Part shown: positions 51,521-62,549 of the stretch, piece by piece
Numbering within the stretch: the stretch's first letter is position 1
Layout of the letters: the number at the start of each line of letters is the position of its first letter
Assembly: GCF_040182365.1 (NCBI RefSeq)
Contig: NZ_CP144460.1
Location: 3,286,001-3,350,000, forward strand
Length of the DNA stretch: 64,000 nt
Direction of reading: 5' to 3'
Source: Xanthomonas sp. 10-10
GTDB taxonomy: Bacteria; Pseudomonadota; Gammaproteobacteria; Xanthomonadales; Xanthomonadaceae
The notes under the pieces: generated by a model
The model's database searches: none
The model's input: the letters and a program-made list of their open reading frames with translations, nothing else
Told to the model about the DNA's origin: nothing
Position numbers and translations under genes: made by a program

Positions 51521-52453
51521 ATGAATCGCATGCCTGGAGCGGCACTGGCAGCAATGGCTCGGGAAAACCTCAACGACCTGCAGGTCTTCGTCACCGTCGC
51601 GCGCGAGGGCAGCTTTACCCGAGCCGCCGCGCAACTGGGCGTCTCGCAATCGGCGTTGAGCCATACCGTGCGTGCCCTGGAAACGCGGTTGGGCATCCGC
51701 TTGCTGACCCGCACCACGCGCAGCGTTTCGATGACCGAAGCCGGTGCGCGCCTGTTCGAGACGGTGGCACCGCGGCTGCAGGAGATCGACGACGAGTTGT
51801 CCGCGCTCACCGACTTCCGCGACAAGCCGGCCGGCACCATCCGCATCACCACCGCCGGGCATGCCGCCGATGCCTACGTGTGGCCGGCGCTTTCGAAAAT
51901 ATTGCCCGACTATCCGGACCTCAAGATCGAAGTCACCGTGGATTACGGCCTGGCCGACATCGTGGCCGAGCGCTACGACATCGGCATCCGCTTGGGCGAC
52001 CAGGTCGCCAAGGACATGATCGCGGTGCCGATCAGCCCGCGCCAGCGCATGGCGGTGGTCGCGGTCCCTGGCTACTTCGTGCATCACACCATCCCGAGCG
52101 TTCCGGCCGATCTGGCGCAGCACAACTGCATCGGCCTGCGCTTGCCAACGCACGGCGGATTGCTGGCCTGGGATTTCGAAAAAGACGGGCGTGAGGTCAA
52201 GGTGCGCGTGGATGGGCAATGGACCTTCAACGGCAGCAGCGCGATCCTGCGCGCCGCGTTGGCCGGCGCAGGACTGGCGTTCCTGCCGGACACCATGGTG
52301 CTGGACCATATCGCCGCCGGCCGCTTGCGCCGCGTACTGGAAGACTGGTGCGACCCGTTCGACGGCTATTACGCCTATTACCCCAGCCGCCGCCAATCCT
52401 CGAGCGCACTCAAGGTGGTGATCGATGCATTGCGGCACGATCTGGTGCGTTGA
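51521..52453 (+). CDS. LysR-family regulator
   Basis: 310-aa regulator. The DNA-binding part is LNDLQVFVTVAREGSFTRAA, then AAQLGVSQSALSHTVRALET and LTRTTRSVSMTEAGARLF. The effector domain runs to the C-terminus (FDGYYAYYPSRRQSSSALKV). ATG 51554 (MARENLND) is an alternative start; neither has a clear ribosome site. The last 40 bases of this gene recur in the 145-bp tandem array that follows. Its likely target is the divergent cupin gene or the downstream reductase (inference). Confidence 0.93.
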   Translation: MNRMPGAALAAMARENLNDLQVFVTVAREGSFTRAAAQLGVSQSALSHTVRALETRLGIRLLTRTTRSVSMTEAGARLFETVAPRLQEIDDELSALTDFRDKPAGTIRITTAGHAADAYVWPALSKILPDYPDLKIEVTVDYGLADIVAERYDIGIRLGDQVAKDMIAVPISPRQRMAVVAVPGYFVHHTIPSVPADLAQHNCIGLRLPTHGGLLAWDFEKDGREVKVRVDGQWTFNGSSAILRAALAGAGLAFLPDTMVLDHIAAGRLRRVLEDWCDPFDGYYAYYPSRRQSSSALKVVIDALRHDLVR

Positions 52454-52462
52454 CGCACTTCC

Positions 52463-52530
52463 GTAGGAGCGCGCTTGCGCGCGATGAGGCCTTATCGGTA
52501 ACGCTCAATCGCGCGCGAGCGCGCTCCTAC
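52463..52530. repeat. REP-like palindrome, copy 1
   Basis: Starts gtaggagcgcgcttgcgcgc and ends with its near-perfect complement gcgcgcgagcgcgctcctac, with gaggccttatcggtaacg at the centre. The GTAG head followed by a GC-rich stem is the hallmark of REP elements mobilised by RAYT transposases in Xanthomonadaceae. Confidence 0.85.
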
Positions 52531-52607
52531 GACAGCTTCGGTTTGCGGCGAGGGTAACGGTGGTGGTCGATGCGCTGCGGCACGATCTGGTGCGTTGACG
52601 CACTTCT

Positions 52608-52675
52608 GTAGGAGCGCGCTTGCGTGCGATGAGGCCTTATCGGTAACGCCCCATCGCGCGCGAGCGCGCTCCTAC
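52608..52675. repeat. REP-like palindrome, copy 2
   Basis: Same 68-bp element with two or three substitutions (gcttgcgtgcgatg in the left arm), 145 bp after copy 1. Confidence 0.85.
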
Positions 52676-52752
52676 AACAGCTTCGGTTTGCGGCGAGGGT
52701 AAAGGTGGCGGTCGATGCGCTGCGGCACGCCTTGCCGCGGTGACACGCTCAT

Positions 52753-52820
52753 GTAGGAGCACGCTTGCGCGCGATGAGGCCTTATCGACAAAGCCCCATC
52801 GCGCGCAAGCGCGCTCCTAC
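52753..52820. repeat. REP-like palindrome, copy 3
   Basis: Same 68-bp element, with gtaggagcacgc in the left arm and gcgcgcaagcgcgctcctac on the right, 145 bp after copy 2. It lies 36 bp from the end of the aldo/keto reductase gene. Confidence 0.85.
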
Positions 52821-52855
52821 GATTGCGGCGGTGTGCGGTCGCTTGCACCGCTGGG

Positions 52856-53956
<1,101 letters not shown>

Positions 53957-54078
53957 CTAACGCTTATGAGCGACCCTCATCAACGCGCAGCGCGCCTGAT
54001 GCAGTGGTGGCCCTGCATGCGAACGCAGACAACGCACCAGCGACTACTGCCATCCATCGCGCAGTCCTGCTGCTGCAA

Positions 54079-54765
54079 CTAGAACCCGCCAGGCACTTCG
54101 CGCTTGCCTGCCGTGCGCACCGCCGACGGTTGCGGCCGATACGCGCGCAGGAACAGCGCTACCGCACTGGCGACATACACCTGCTGCGCTGCAGCCGGTG
54201 CCTGCAACAGGTCGCCACGCATCGTCGCGTTGGCGGGCAGCCCGGTCATCAACCCGAAAAAATGGACCGATGCCTCCGGCAGGTCGTCGATCGCCAGCGC
54301 TCCGGCGGCCACCTCACGCGCCAGCAGGGTACGCATCATGCGGTCGTAACGCTCGAAGCACAGCATCCACATCTCCTCGCGCATCTGGCTGGGCAATACC
54401 GGCGGACGCACCAACGCGTACGCGGCATCGTCCAGTGCGCTGCGGCTCGCCACGCGCAGCAGCGCATTGGCAACGGCAATCAGGCGCCGATCCAATGGAC
54501 CTTGCGCCTCCAGCAACCTGTCCCAGTGACTGCGCGGCGCATGCGCCAATGCCTCCAGCGTGGTGCGGAACAGCACTTCCTTGGACGCAAAGTACGCGTA
54601 CAGCGTGGCCTTTGACACCCGCGCCTGTTGGGCGATGGTGTCCATGCTGGTGCCCTCGAATCCGCAGCGCTCGAACAGCGCACGCGCCGCCGCCAGGATG
54701 GCACCGCGCTTGCCGGGTGGCGCAGGCGCACGCAGTGCAGCGTCGGCGGGGGTCTGGTCATCCAT
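54079..54765 (-). CDS. TetR-family regulator at the end of the RND efflux operon
   Basis: 228-aa repressor-type protein. The helix-turn-helix is [20 protein letters not shown] followed by [20 protein letters not shown]; a helical ligand-binding domain follows. Its start overlaps the stop of the outer membrane channel gene by 8 bp, so it is translated from the efflux transcript. Two TetR genes therefore flank the operon; this one is the operon-internal one and could provide feedback (inference). Confidence 0.92.
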   Translation of the reverse strand: MDDQTPADAALRAPAPPGKRGAILAAARALFERCGFEGTSMDTIAQQARVSKATLYAYFASKEVLFRTTLEALAHAPRSHWDRLLEAQGPLDRRLIAVANALLRVASRSALDDAAYALVRPPVLPSQMREEMWMLCFERYDRMMRTLLAREVAAGALAIDDLPEASVHFFGLMTGLPANATMRGDLLQAPAAAQQVYVASAVALFLRAYRPQPSAVRTAGKREVPGGF

Positions 54766-56245
54766 GCGGCTGCCCCGTCGCGACGCTGGCCACCTCCGGC
54801 TCTGCCGTCTGCAACCAGCCGCCACCCATCGCCTTGTAGAACGTCACCAGATTGGTCAACCGCGACAGCTGCGTGCCGATCAAGGTCTGCTGGGCGCTGT
54901 ACAGCGAGCGCTGCGCATCCAGTGCCTGCAGATAACTGTCGACGCCACGTTCGAAACGCGCCTGCGACAAGCGATAGCTATCGGCGGTCGCATCGACCAA
55001 CGCCTGCTGCGCCTGCAACTGCCGGCCCAGCGTATCGCGTTGCGCAAGCGCATCGGACACTTCGCGGAACGCACTCTGGATCGATTTCTCGTAGCGGGCC
55101 ACCTCGATATCGCGGTTGGCCTTGGCCATGTCCAGATTGGCGCGATTTCGCCCGGCATTGAAGATCGGCAAGGTCAGCGTCGGTACGAAGCTCCAGGCGC
55201 GCGTGCCAGAATCGAACAGGTTCGACAGGCTGCTGCTGGATGAGCCCACCGAGCCGGTCAGGCTGATGCTGGGGAAGAACGCCGCACGCGCCGCACCGAT
55301 GTTGGCATTGGCCGCACGCAGGTTGCGCTCGGCTTCCAGGATGTCCGGGCGACGCTGCAGCAGCTGCGACGGCAACCCGGCCGGCACGCTGGCCAGCACA
55401 CTGCCTTCCAAGCTGGCGCTGTCGGGCAACGCACGCGGCAACAAGGCGTCCGGCACAGCCGTGCCGACCAGCAGCACCAGGGCGTTGCGATCCTGCGCTA
55501 CCTGCGCGGTGTAGCGCTCCACGTCCACGCGTGCGGTTTCCACCGTGGTCTGCGCCTGGCGCAGGGTCAGCTGCGAGGCGACGCCCAATTCGAAACTGCG
55601 TTGCTGCAGGCGATAACTGTCGTCTTGGCTACGCAAGGTGGACTGCGCCAATTGCAGCGACGCCTGGTCGGCGGCCAGGGTCAGATACGCGGTGGCGACT
55701 TCTGCGACCAGGCTGATATGGGTGCTGCGGCGGGCTTCGGCGGTAGACAGGAACTGTTGCAACGCCTGTTCCTTGAGGCTGCGCACGCGCCCGAACAGAT
55801 CCAGTTCGTACGCGCTGATGCCGATGTTGGCACTGTAGGTGCGAAACACCGCCGGCTGCCCGGGGATGGCAAGCTCGCTCGGCGTGCGCGAATTGTTCGC
55901 CGTGCCGGTGCCATTGATGGCCGGCACCAACGCAGCGCGTTCCACCCGGTACTGCGCACGCGCCACTTCGATGTTGAGTGCGGCCACGCGCAGGTCGCGG
56001 TTGTTCTCCAGCGCCAGCGCGATCACCTGCTGCAACGCCGGGTCGGTGAAGACCTCGCGCCAGCCGATATCGGCCACGCTGCGCGCCGGTTCGCTTGCAG
56101 CCGCGTCGGCCGTAGTGGTGGACCCGGTACCGGCGAAGTGTTCCGGCACCGGAGCGTCGGGACGGGTGTAGCGCGGCATCATGGTGCAGCCAGACAGCGC
56201 GCTGGCCACCGCGATGGCGGCAAGTGTCATGCGAATCGGTGTCAT
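54758..56245 (-). CDS. RND efflux outer membrane channel, OprM-type lipoprotein
   Basis: 495-aa TolC-like channel with a lipoprotein signal ([20 protein letters not shown], lipobox Cys20) and [14 protein letters not shown]. Two efflux repeats are seen: [20 protein letters not shown], and [20 protein letters not shown] with [32 protein letters not shown] and [20 protein letters not shown]. It begins one base after the permease stop (TGACATG) and ends inside the tetR start. With the adaptor and pump it forms a complete MexAB-OprM/SmeDEF-style system. Confidence 0.95.
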   Translation of the reverse strand: MTPIRMTLAAIAVASALSGCTMMPRYTRPDAPVPEHFAGTGSTTTADAAASEPARSVADIGWREVFTDPALQQVIALALENNRDLRVAALNIEVARAQYRVERAALVPAINGTGTANNSRTPSELAIPGQPAVFRTYSANIGISAYELDLFGRVRSLKEQALQQFLSTAEARRSTHISLVAEVATAYLTLAADQASLQLAQSTLRSQDDSYRLQQRSFELGVASQLTLRQAQTTVETARVDVERYTAQVAQDRNALVLLVGTAVPDALLPRALPDSASLEGSVLASVPAGLPSQLLQRRPDILEAERNLRAANANIGAARAAFFPSISLTGSVGSSSSSLSNLFDSGTRAWSFVPTLTLPIFNAGRNRANLDMAKANRDIEVARYEKSIQSAFREVSDALAQRDTLGRQLQAQQALVDATADSYRLSQARFERGVDSYLQALDAQRSLYSAQQTLIGTQLSRLTNLVTFYKAMGGGWLQTAEPEVASVATGQPHG

Positions 56246-56246
56246 G

Positions 56247-59200
56247 TCAGTGTCCTGTCGGTTGCGCAGTGGCGGGCGTGGCAGGCTGCGCGCGACGCTT
56301 GAACATGCCGCTGACCAGCACGAAAAACAGCGGTACGAAAAAGATCGCCAGCACCGTGCCGGACAACATGCCGCCGATCACCGCCGTGCCCAGCGCATGC
56401 TGCGCGCCTGCACCGGCACCACTGGTGAGCACCAGTGGCACCACGCCCAGGATGAAGGCCAGCGATGTCATCAGGATCGGCCGCAAGCGCATGCGCGCCG
56501 CTTCCAGTGCCGACTCGATCAGGCTCTTGCCGCTCTCATGCAGCTCCTTGGCAAACTCCACGATCAGGATCGCGTTTTTCGATGCCAGACCAATCGTGGT
56601 CAATAACCCCACCTGGAAGTACACGTCATTCATTTTCCAGGTCAGGATCGCGCCCAGCAGCGTGCCGAACACACCTAGCGGCACCACCAGGATCACCGAG
56701 AACGGAATCGCCCAGCTTTCGTACAACGCAGCCAGACACAGGAACACGATCAGGATCGACAGGCCGTACAACAGGCCGGTCTGGCCGGTGGAGGATTTTT
56801 CCTGTCGCGACAACCCGGTCCATTCAAAGCCGATACCCGGCGGCAATTTTGCCGCCGCCGCTTCCACGATCTGCATCGCTTCGCCACTGGACGCCGCGCC
56901 GGGCAGCGCCATGCCCAGGATCTCCACCGACGGCACGCTGTTGTAACGCTCCAGCCGCGGCGAACCCGATTGCCAGCTGGCGGTGGCGAAGGCGTTGAAC
57001 GGCACCATGGTGCCCGCGCTGTTACGCACGAACCAGCGGTCGATATCCTGCGGATTCATGCGGTACGGCGCGTCGGCCTGCAGCAGCACCTTCTTGACAC
57101 GTCCCTTGTCGATGAAGTCGTTGACGTACACGCTGCCCCATGCGCTGGAGAAGGTGTTGTTGATGTCGGAGATCGACACCCCCATCGCCTGCGCCCGGTG
57201 CGGGTCGATCTCCAGCTTGAATTCGGGCGTGTCTTCCTGCCCGTTCGGGCGCACCGCCACCAGCCGCTTGTCCTGCGACAGCTCCGCGAGCAGTTGATTG
57301 CGCGCCTGCATCAAGGCGTCGTGGCCCAGGTTGGCGCGGTCCTGCAGCATCAGATCGAAGCCGGTGGCATTGCCCAGTTCCGACACCGCCGGTGGCGCGA
57401 AGGCGAACACCTTGGCATCGCGAATACTGGCGAAATACGCCCCGGCCTTGGCCGCCACGTCGGTGACGCTCTGGCCCTTGCCGGTACGCTCGTCCCACGG
57501 CCGCAGCTTGACGAAGGCAAGCCCCACGTTCTGCCCGGTGCCGGCGAAGCTGAAACCGGAGACCGCAAACACGCCGGACACCGAGTCCTTCTGATCGACC
57601 AGGAAGTGATGCTCCACCTGCCGGATCACCTCGCCGGTGCGCGCATCGCTGGCACCCGGCGGCAGTTGCACCAGCACGAACAAGGTGCCCTGGTCTTCAT
57701 CCGGCAGGAAGCCCACCGGCAATTTCATGAACCCCACCACCACCAGCGCCAGCAGCACCGCGTAGGCAAGCATGTAGCGCCAGCCCTTGCCCAGCATGTG
57801 CCGCACCACGCCCTGGTAGCGGGTGTTGCCGCGATCGAACAGACGGTTGAACCAGCCGAAGAAGCCGGTGGTGGCCATGCCATGGCCCTTGTGCACCGGC
57901 TTGAGCAAGCTGGCGCACAGGGCCGGGGTCAAAATCATCGCCACCAGCACCGACAAGGTCATCGCCGACACAATGGTGATCGAGAACTGCCGGTAGATCA
58001 CGCCGGTGGACCCGCCGAAGAACGCCATCGGCACAAACACCGCAGCAAGCACCAGCGCCACACCCACCAGCGCACCGGAAATCTGGTCCATCGATTTGCG
58101 GGTGGCGTCCTTGGGCGACAACTGCTCCTCGCCCATCACGCGCTCGACGTTTTCCACCACCACGATGGCATCGTCCACCAGCAGGCCGATCGCCAGCACC
58201 ATCGCGAACATGGTCAGCGTATTGATGGTGAAGCCGAACGCGGCCAGCACGCCGAACGTACCCAGCAATACCACCGGCACCGCAATCGTCGGAATCAAGG
58301 TGGCGCGGAAGTTCTGCAGAAACAGGTACATCACCAGGAACACCAGCACCACTGCCTCGACCAGCGTATGCACCACCTGCTCGATGGAGATGCGCACGAA
58401 CGGCGTGGTGTCGTAGGGCTTTTGCACCTTCATGCCCGGCGGGAAGAACTTCTCCTGCTCTTCCAGGCTCTTGTCGATGGCGCGCACCGTGTCCAGCGCA
58501 TTCGCACCGGTGGCCAGCTTGATCGCCAGGCCCGCTGCGGGCTTGCCGTTGTAGCGACCCACCGTGTTGTAGCTTTCGCTACCCAGTTCGACCCGCGCCA
58601 CATCGCGCAGCCGCACCTGAGAGCCATCGGACTGCGTGCGCAGCAGGATGTTCTCGAACTGTTCGGCGGTCTTGAGCCGGGTCTGCGCGGTGATGGTGGC
58701 ATTGAGTTGCTGGTTGGCCACCGCCGGCAACGCGCCGAGCTGGCCGGCCGACACCTGCGCGTTCTGCGCCTGGATTGCGCTACGCACATCCACCGGGGTC
58801 AGGCTGAAATTGCTCAGCTTGTTCGGGTCCAGCCAGATGCGCATGGCGTATTGCGAACCGAACAGCGTGGTGTCGCCCACGCCTTCGACGCGGCTGATGG
58901 TTTCCTGCACATTGGCCGCCACGTAATCGGACAGGTCCGAATCGCTCATGCTGCCGTCTTCGGAGGTGAAGGCCAGCACGTTGACGAAGTTGGTGGCCGA
59001 CTTGGTGACCGTCACGCCCTGCTGCTGCACTTCCTGCGGCAACAACGGCGTGGCCAGCGACAACTTGTTCTGCACCTGCACCTGCGCGGTGTCCGGGTCG
59101 GTGCCGTTGTCGAAGGTCAGTGTGATGGTCACCGTGCCGCTGGATTCGCTGGTGGAGGCCATGTAGCTGAGATGGTCCAGGCCCTTCATCTTCTGCTCGA

Positions 59201-59393
59201 TGACCTGGGTGACGGTGTCTTCCAGGGTCTGCGCCGAGGCGCCCGGATAGTTGGCGGTGATGGCGACAGCGGGCGGCGCGATGCTGGGGTATTGCGCGAT
59301 CGGCAAGGTGGCGATGGACAGGATGCCGGCCAGCATCACGATGATGGCCAACACCCAGGCGAAGATCGGACGATCGATAAAGAAGCGTGCCAT
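56247..59393 (-). CDS. RND multidrug efflux pump, AcrB/MexB/SmeE type
   Basis: 1048-aa inner-membrane pump, proton driven. The N-terminus [20 protein letters not shown] is the canonical first helix. TM4 has the proton-relay Asp pair in [20 protein letters not shown]. Porter and docking domain motifs are [40 protein letters not shown] and [20 protein letters not shown]. The length equals that of AcrB (1049). ATG 59393 begins the first helix; the 48-codon extension upstream overlaps the adaptor gene and is not homologous. It lies 16 bp after the adaptor stop. Confidence 0.97.
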   Translation of the reverse strand: MARFFIDRPIFAWVLAIIVMLAGILSIATLPIAQYPSIAPPAVAITANYPGASAQTLEDTVTQVIEQKMKGLDHLSYMASTSESSGTVTITLTFDNGTDPDTAQVQVQNKLSLATPLLPQEVQQQGVTVTKSATNFVNVLAFTSEDGSMSDSDLSDYVAANVQETISRVEGVGDTTLFGSQYAMRIWLDPNKLSNFSLTPVDVRSAIQAQNAQVSAGQLGALPAVANQQLNATITAQTRLKTAEQFENILLRTQSDGSQVRLRDVARVELGSESYNTVGRYNGKPAAGLAIKLATGANALDTVRAIDKSLEEQEKFFPPGMKVQKPYDTTPFVRISIEQVVHTLVEAVVLVFLVMYLFLQNFRATLIPTIAVPVVLLGTFGVLAAFGFTINTLTMFAMVLAIGLLVDDAIVVVENVERVMGEEQLSPKDATRKSMDQISGALVGVALVLAAVFVPMAFFGGSTGVIYRQFSITIVSAMTLSVLVAMILTPALCASLLKPVHKGHGMATTGFFGWFNRLFDRGNTRYQGVVRHMLGKGWRYMLAYAVLLALVVVGFMKLPVGFLPDEDQGTLFVLVQLPPGASDARTGEVIRQVEHHFLVDQKDSVSGVFAVSGFSFAGTGQNVGLAFVKLRPWDERTGKGQSVTDVAAKAGAYFASIRDAKVFAFAPPAVSELGNATGFDLMLQDRANLGHDALMQARNQLLAELSQDKRLVAVRPNGQEDTPEFKLEIDPHRAQAMGVSISDINNTFSSAWGSVYVNDFIDKGRVKKVLLQADAPYRMNPQDIDRWFVRNSAGTMVPFNAFATASWQSGSPRLERYNSVPSVEILGMALPGAASSGEAMQIVEAAAAKLPPGIGFEWTGLSRQEKSSTGQTGLLYGLSILIVFLCLAALYESWAIPFSVILVVPLGVFGTLLGAILTWKMNDVYFQVGLLTTIGLASKNAILIVEFAKELHESGKSLIESALEAARMRLRPILMTSLAFILGVVPLVLTSGAGAGAQHALGTAVIGGMLSGTVLAIFFVPLFFVLVSGMFKRRAQPATPATAQPTGH

Positions 59394-59409
59394 GACGTGT
59401 GATCCCGCC

Positions 59410-60633
59410 TCAGTTGGCCGCACGCGGTGCGGTCGGGGCGGAAGAAGTGCCAGCAGCACCGGCAGCATGACCAGCGGCAGCGGGCGTGCCCTTGGGCTGC
59501 CATGGCACGGTCTTGACCTCGATACCGTCGCGCGCACGCGAGGCGCCTTCGACCACCACCTGTTCGCCGGGCTTCAGGCCACTGCGCACCAGCCACTGGT
59601 CGCCGACTTCACGGTCGGTCTCCAGCACACGCAACTGCAGCTTGTGGTCGGCGCCCACCACGAATGCGGTCGGCTTGCCGGCACCATTGCGCGAGACCGC
59701 CTGCTGCGGCACCAGCAGGCCATGTTGCTTGACGCCCTCCTGCAGCACCGCGCGCACATACATGCCCGGCAGCAGATCGGCGTTCGGGTTCGGGAACACC
59801 GCGCGCAAGGTGATCGAGCCGGTGTTCTGATCGACGGTGACATCGGAGAACGCCAGCTGGCCCTGCAACGGATAGGCGCTGCCGTCTTCCAGCAGCAGCG
59901 AGACCTTGGCCGCGCCCTCGCCGGCCTTCTCAAGGTCGCCGCGCGCCATCGCCTGCTTCAGCCGCAATACCGCCGCGCTGGGCTGGGTGACGTCGATGTA
60001 GATCGGGTCCAGCTGCTGGATGGTGGTCAGTGCAGTGGACTGGTTGGCGGTCACCAACGCGCCCGGCGTCACGCTGGAGCGGCCGATGCGGCCGGAGATC
60101 GGCGCGTCCAGGCGGGCGAAGGCCAGATTGATCCGGGCGGTCTCCACGCTGGCCTTGCCGGCAGCCACATCGGCTTCGGCCTGGCCCAGCGCCGCAGCGG
60201 TGTCGTCGCCTTCCTGCTGGCTGATCGCCTTGATCTGCGCCAGCTCGGTGTAGCGCTCGGCCTTGAGCCTGGCGGTGCGCAGATTGGCCTGCGCCTTGGC
60301 CAGGGTGGCCTGGGCGCTGGCATAGCTGGCGCGGTAGGTCGCCGGATCGATCTGGTACAGCGTCTGTCCGGCCTTGACGTTGCCGCCCTCGGTGAACTGG
60401 CGCGACTGCACGATGCCGCCGACCTGCGGGCGGATTTCGGCAATCAGGTACGGCACGGTACGCCCCGGCAGCGCGGTGGTCAGCGACACCGGCTGCTGCT
60501 GGACGGTCAGCACGGCCATCTCCGGCGTGCCCTCTTCCGGTGGCGGTCCGCCCGGCGGGCTGCCGCAGGCACTCAGCAGGGCGGTGACGACAACGGCGAG
60601 CAGCGGCAGGCGGAACGAAGCATGAGAACGCAC
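59410..60633 (-). CDS. RND efflux periplasmic adaptor, AcrA/MexA/SmeD type
   Basis: 407-aa lipoprotein adaptor: GTG start at 60633, signal [20 protein letters not shown] with lipobox Cys23 (LLSACGSPP). It has lipoyl half-motifs ([40 protein letters not shown]), a helical hairpin with [20 protein letters not shown], and a beta-barrel with the family motifs [20 protein letters not shown] and [24 protein letters not shown] is 8 bp before the GTG. It is the first gene of the operon. Confidence 0.95.
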   Translation of the reverse strand: MRSHASFRLPLLAVVVTALLSACGSPPGGPPPEEGTPEMAVLTVQQQPVSLTTALPGRTVPYLIAEIRPQVGGIVQSRQFTEGGNVKAGQTLYQIDPATYRASYASAQATLAKAQANLRTARLKAERYTELAQIKAISQQEGDDTAAALGQAEADVAAGKASVETARINLAFARLDAPISGRIGRSSVTPGALVTANQSTALTTIQQLDPIYIDVTQPSAAVLRLKQAMARGDLEKAGEGAAKVSLLLEDGSAYPLQGQLAFSDVTVDQNTGSITLRAVFPNPNADLLPGMYVRAVLQEGVKQHGLLVPQQAVSRNGAGKPTAFVVGADHKLQLRVLETDREVGDQWLVRSGLKPGEQVVVEGASRARDGIEVKTVPWQPKGTPAAAGHAAGAAGTSSAPTAPRAAN

Positions 60634-60686
60634 GAGGATGTCTCCGGAGGGACAGTAAGGGTGAAATCTAAACGGTACGGTTCGGT

Positions 60687-60715
60687 ATCCTAATAAGCGT
60701 GTCCGTAGCCGTCAA
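60687..60715 (-). promoter_or_regulatory. Promoter of the RND efflux operon
   Basis: On the minus strand TTGACG (60715-60710), 17-bp spacer, TAGGAT (60692-60687), 53 bp before the adaptor start. The sequence between the -10 box and the gene contains cggtac and cggtat repeats, possible half-sites for the divergent TetR (inference). Confidence 0.75.
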
Positions 60716-60764
60716 GCATTTCTGCCCAATCGGTATACTTAAACTTCAAAAGTGGAGTGAGTTG

Positions 60765-61382
60765 ATGCGGGTCAGAACCGAAGAAAAACGCGACGCCATC
60801 GTCCAGGCGGCCAGCGAGGTGTTCCTCGAACTGGGCTTCGAAGGCGCCTCGATGTCGCAGATCGCCACCCGGGTCGGCGGCTCCAAGCGCACGCTCTACG
60901 GCTATTTCCCGTCCAAGGAAGAACTGTTCATCGCGGTGGCCACCGCCATGGCCGACAGCTATATCGATCCGTTGATCGCGACGCTGGAAAGCACCGACGC
61001 GCCAGTGGAGCAGGCGCTGCATGCTTTTGGCCGGGACATCCTCACCTTCCTGTGCGCGCCCACCTCCATCACCATCTGGCAGACCATCATTGGCGTGTCC
61101 GGGCGCTCGGACGTCGGCGCGCTGTTCTACAACAGCGGCCCCGAAGAAGGCATGCAGCGTGTGGCTCAGTACCTGCGCAAGCAGATGGACAAGGGTTTGT
61201 TACGGCACGCCGACTCGGTCGATGCCTCCCGGCAATTCGGCGGCCTGCTGCAGGCCGACACCTTGATGCCATGCCTGTTCGGCGCACTCAAGGATCCTTC
61301 CCCGCAGTATCTGTGCGATGCAACGCGGCGCGCGGTGGATCTTTTTCTGGCGGGGTATGCGTGTAAGCCGGCGACGGCCTGA
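60765..61382 (+). CDS. TetR/AcrR-family regulator divergent from the RND operon
   Basis: 205-aa repressor. MRVRTEEKRDAIVQAASEVF and FLELGFEGASMSQIATRVGG followed by SKRTLYGYFPSKEELFIAVA form the DNA-binding domain. The C-terminal domain has the TetR_C pattern of AcrR-type regulators (ITIWQTIIGVSGRSDVGALF). GGAG precedes ATG 60765; a possible -10 TATACT lies at 60734-60739. The gene sits divergent from the adaptor gene, as in acrR-acrAB and smeT-smeDEF, so it most likely represses the pump operon and itself. Confidence 0.95.
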   Translation: MRVRTEEKRDAIVQAASEVFLELGFEGASMSQIATRVGGSKRTLYGYFPSKEELFIAVATAMADSYIDPLIATLESTDAPVEQALHAFGRDILTFLCAPTSITIWQTIIGVSGRSDVGALFYNSGPEEGMQRVAQYLRKQMDKGLLRHADSVDASRQFGGLLQADTLMPCLFGALKDPSPQYLCDATRRAVDLFLAGYACKPATA

Positions 61383-61794
61383 GTGTTGCGGATGCGTGCA
61401 CGGGGAGGCGGTTTGGTGGATGACGTGCTGTGGTGATTCACGACTTCACTGGTTTATCGAATCGACGACGATTCCGTGCACCGGGCGGCATTACGTGGTC
61501 GAGCGCATCGATGGCAGTGCGTTGCCGGCCTTCGACGTGCGCACTGTGCACTGTGATGTGCTTCCTTTGCGCGCATGAGAGACGCAGAGTGCGGGACGAC
61601 AGCGCAAACAGTTTCGACCGAACCGCACGTGCTGGTGGTGCGTGCCATTAGCTGAAGGAGGCGGAGCCGCACGCCATGCTCAATGCAATGCCATGTGCGC
61701 TGCTGGCAGAGCTTCGCTGCATAGTGATGCATTGCCGGATGGGTTCGAAACGACAGCTGTGCGCTGCGACGTTGATGCACTGCGTGCACGCCTT

Positions 61795-61817
61795 GTCGCG
61801 GCCAAGGCCGCTCCTAC
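61795..61817 (-). repeat. REP-like GTAGGAGCGGCC element
   Basis: On the minus strand gtaggagcggccttggccgc followed by gac, a short hairpin with a GTAG head. It is related in head and layout, but not in stem sequence, to the palindromes at 52463-52820. Confidence 0.65.
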
Positions 61818-61925
61818 GAGGAGCCCGCATTCCCTGCGGAGACTGAGCGGCGGCGGACGATGCGGACGAGCGCGCGCGCGTTCTGCGTACCCGCGCCGAA
61901 ATAACACCGGGAAAGCCCCATCGCG

Positions 61926-61958
61926 CCCAAGCTGCCCCTGCAGCGAGGGGCGCTTGGG
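61926..61958. repeat. Strong hairpin downstream of zur
   Basis: cccaagctgcccct, loop gcagcg, aggggcgcttggg, with a single unpaired T. It is about 60 bp downstream of the zur stop on the minus strand. No T-run follows, but it could stabilise the gltX-zur transcript end. Confidence 0.5.
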
Positions 61959-62017
61959 TTACCGTCTTGCGCGAGGTGGCTAACCCGAACCGCTGGCAGC
62001 GGTTCGATTCACAACAA

Positions 62018-62536
62018 TCAACCCGCCACCGCGCACTTGGCGCACAGGCCGTGCACTTCCAGCGTCTGCGCCTGCGGCTGGAAGCCCAGCGCCTTGGCGC
62101 GCGCTTCCAGTTGCGCCACCACGTCGCGGTCTTCCAGCTCCACCGCGCTATGGCAGCGGTCGCAGATCAGGAACGGCACCGAGTGCTGGGCGCTGTTGGG
62201 GTGGTGGCAGGCGACGAAGGCATTGACCGACTCGAGCTTGTGCACAAAGCCATTCGCCATCAGGAAGTCCAGCGCGCGGTACACCGTGGGCGGGGCATCT
62301 GCGCCCACGCCCTTGCCTTCGCGCACCCAGTCCAGCAATTCGTAGGCCTTCACCGGTTTGCCGGCATCGGCGATCAGCCGCAGCACGTTGGCGCGGATCG
62401 GCGTCAACCGCAGGCCGCGTTCGCTGCAGGCGCGCTCCACCGCGCGCACGAAGCTGTTGGCATCGTCGACGTGGTGATGCGGGGCCGTGCAGGCGTGCTC
62501 TTGGTCGTGCGTTCGGGTGTGCGTGTGCTTGGTCAT
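62018..62536 (-). CDS. zur: Zinc uptake regulator Zur (Fur family)
   Basis: 172-aa metal-dependent repressor. The His-rich N-terminus (MTKHTHTRTHDQEHACTAPH) is followed by the winged-helix LRLTPIRANVLRLIADAGKP, APPTVYRALDFLMANGFVHK and the regulatory zinc site (VACHHPNSAQHSVPFLICDR). The structural zinc Cys pairs are LICDRCHS and LCAKCAV. Length and motifs fit the Zur branch, and Zur is known in Xanthomonas as a regulator of zinc homeostasis. It starts 13 bp after gltX, giving an unusual gltX-zur operon. Candidate targets in the window are the boxes at 32758 and 32856. Confidence 0.95.
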   Translation of the reverse strand: MTKHTHTRTHDQEHACTAPHHHVDDANSFVRAVERACSERGLRLTPIRANVLRLIADAGKPVKAYELLDWVREGKGVGADAPPTVYRALDFLMANGFVHKLESVNAFVACHHPNSAQHSVPFLICDRCHSAVELEDRDVVAQLEARAKALGFQPQAQTLEVHGLCAKCAVAG

Positions 62537-62549
62537 ACAGGCTCCGGCG

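Larger units (their letters stand above)
52411..52830. repeat. 145-bp tandem array: LysR 3' end plus palindrome, three copies
   Basis: Three units with an exact 145-bp period (palindrome starts 52463, 52608, 52753). Unit 1 comprises the last about 40 bases of the LysR gene, a short spacer, a 68-bp palindrome and agcttcggtttgcggcgagggtaa. Unit 2 repeats all of this, including the codons for LRHDLVR and the stop. Unit 3 is more diverged (cacgccttgccgcggtga in place of the gene end) and lacks the trailing part. It fills the 402-bp gap between the LysR and aldo/keto reductase genes. Confidence 0.92.
61383..62017. other. 635-bp intergenic stretch between TetR and zur
   Basis: No gene recognised. 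It contains a REP-like element (61795-61817) and a strong hairpin (61926-61958). Open frames here are compositionally unlike their neighbours. Confidence 0.5.

Noticed and set aside
52463..52820. Three regularly spaced repeats resembling a CRISPR array
   Set aside because: The repeats are 68-bp palindromes and the 'spacers' are themselves near-identical copies including a gene end; no cas genes are near.
56970..59402. Plus-strand open frame of 810 codons opposite the RND pump
   Set aside because: Shadow: His/Gln/Arg-rich translation without domains; the pump is complete on the minus strand.
59393..59537. Longer N-terminus of the RND pump
   Set aside because: The extra 48 codons overlap the adaptor gene and precede the canonical first helix that begins at 59393.
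61383..62017. Several short open frames between tetR and zur
   Set aside because: They lack ribosome sites and domains and cross the REP-like element and hairpin.
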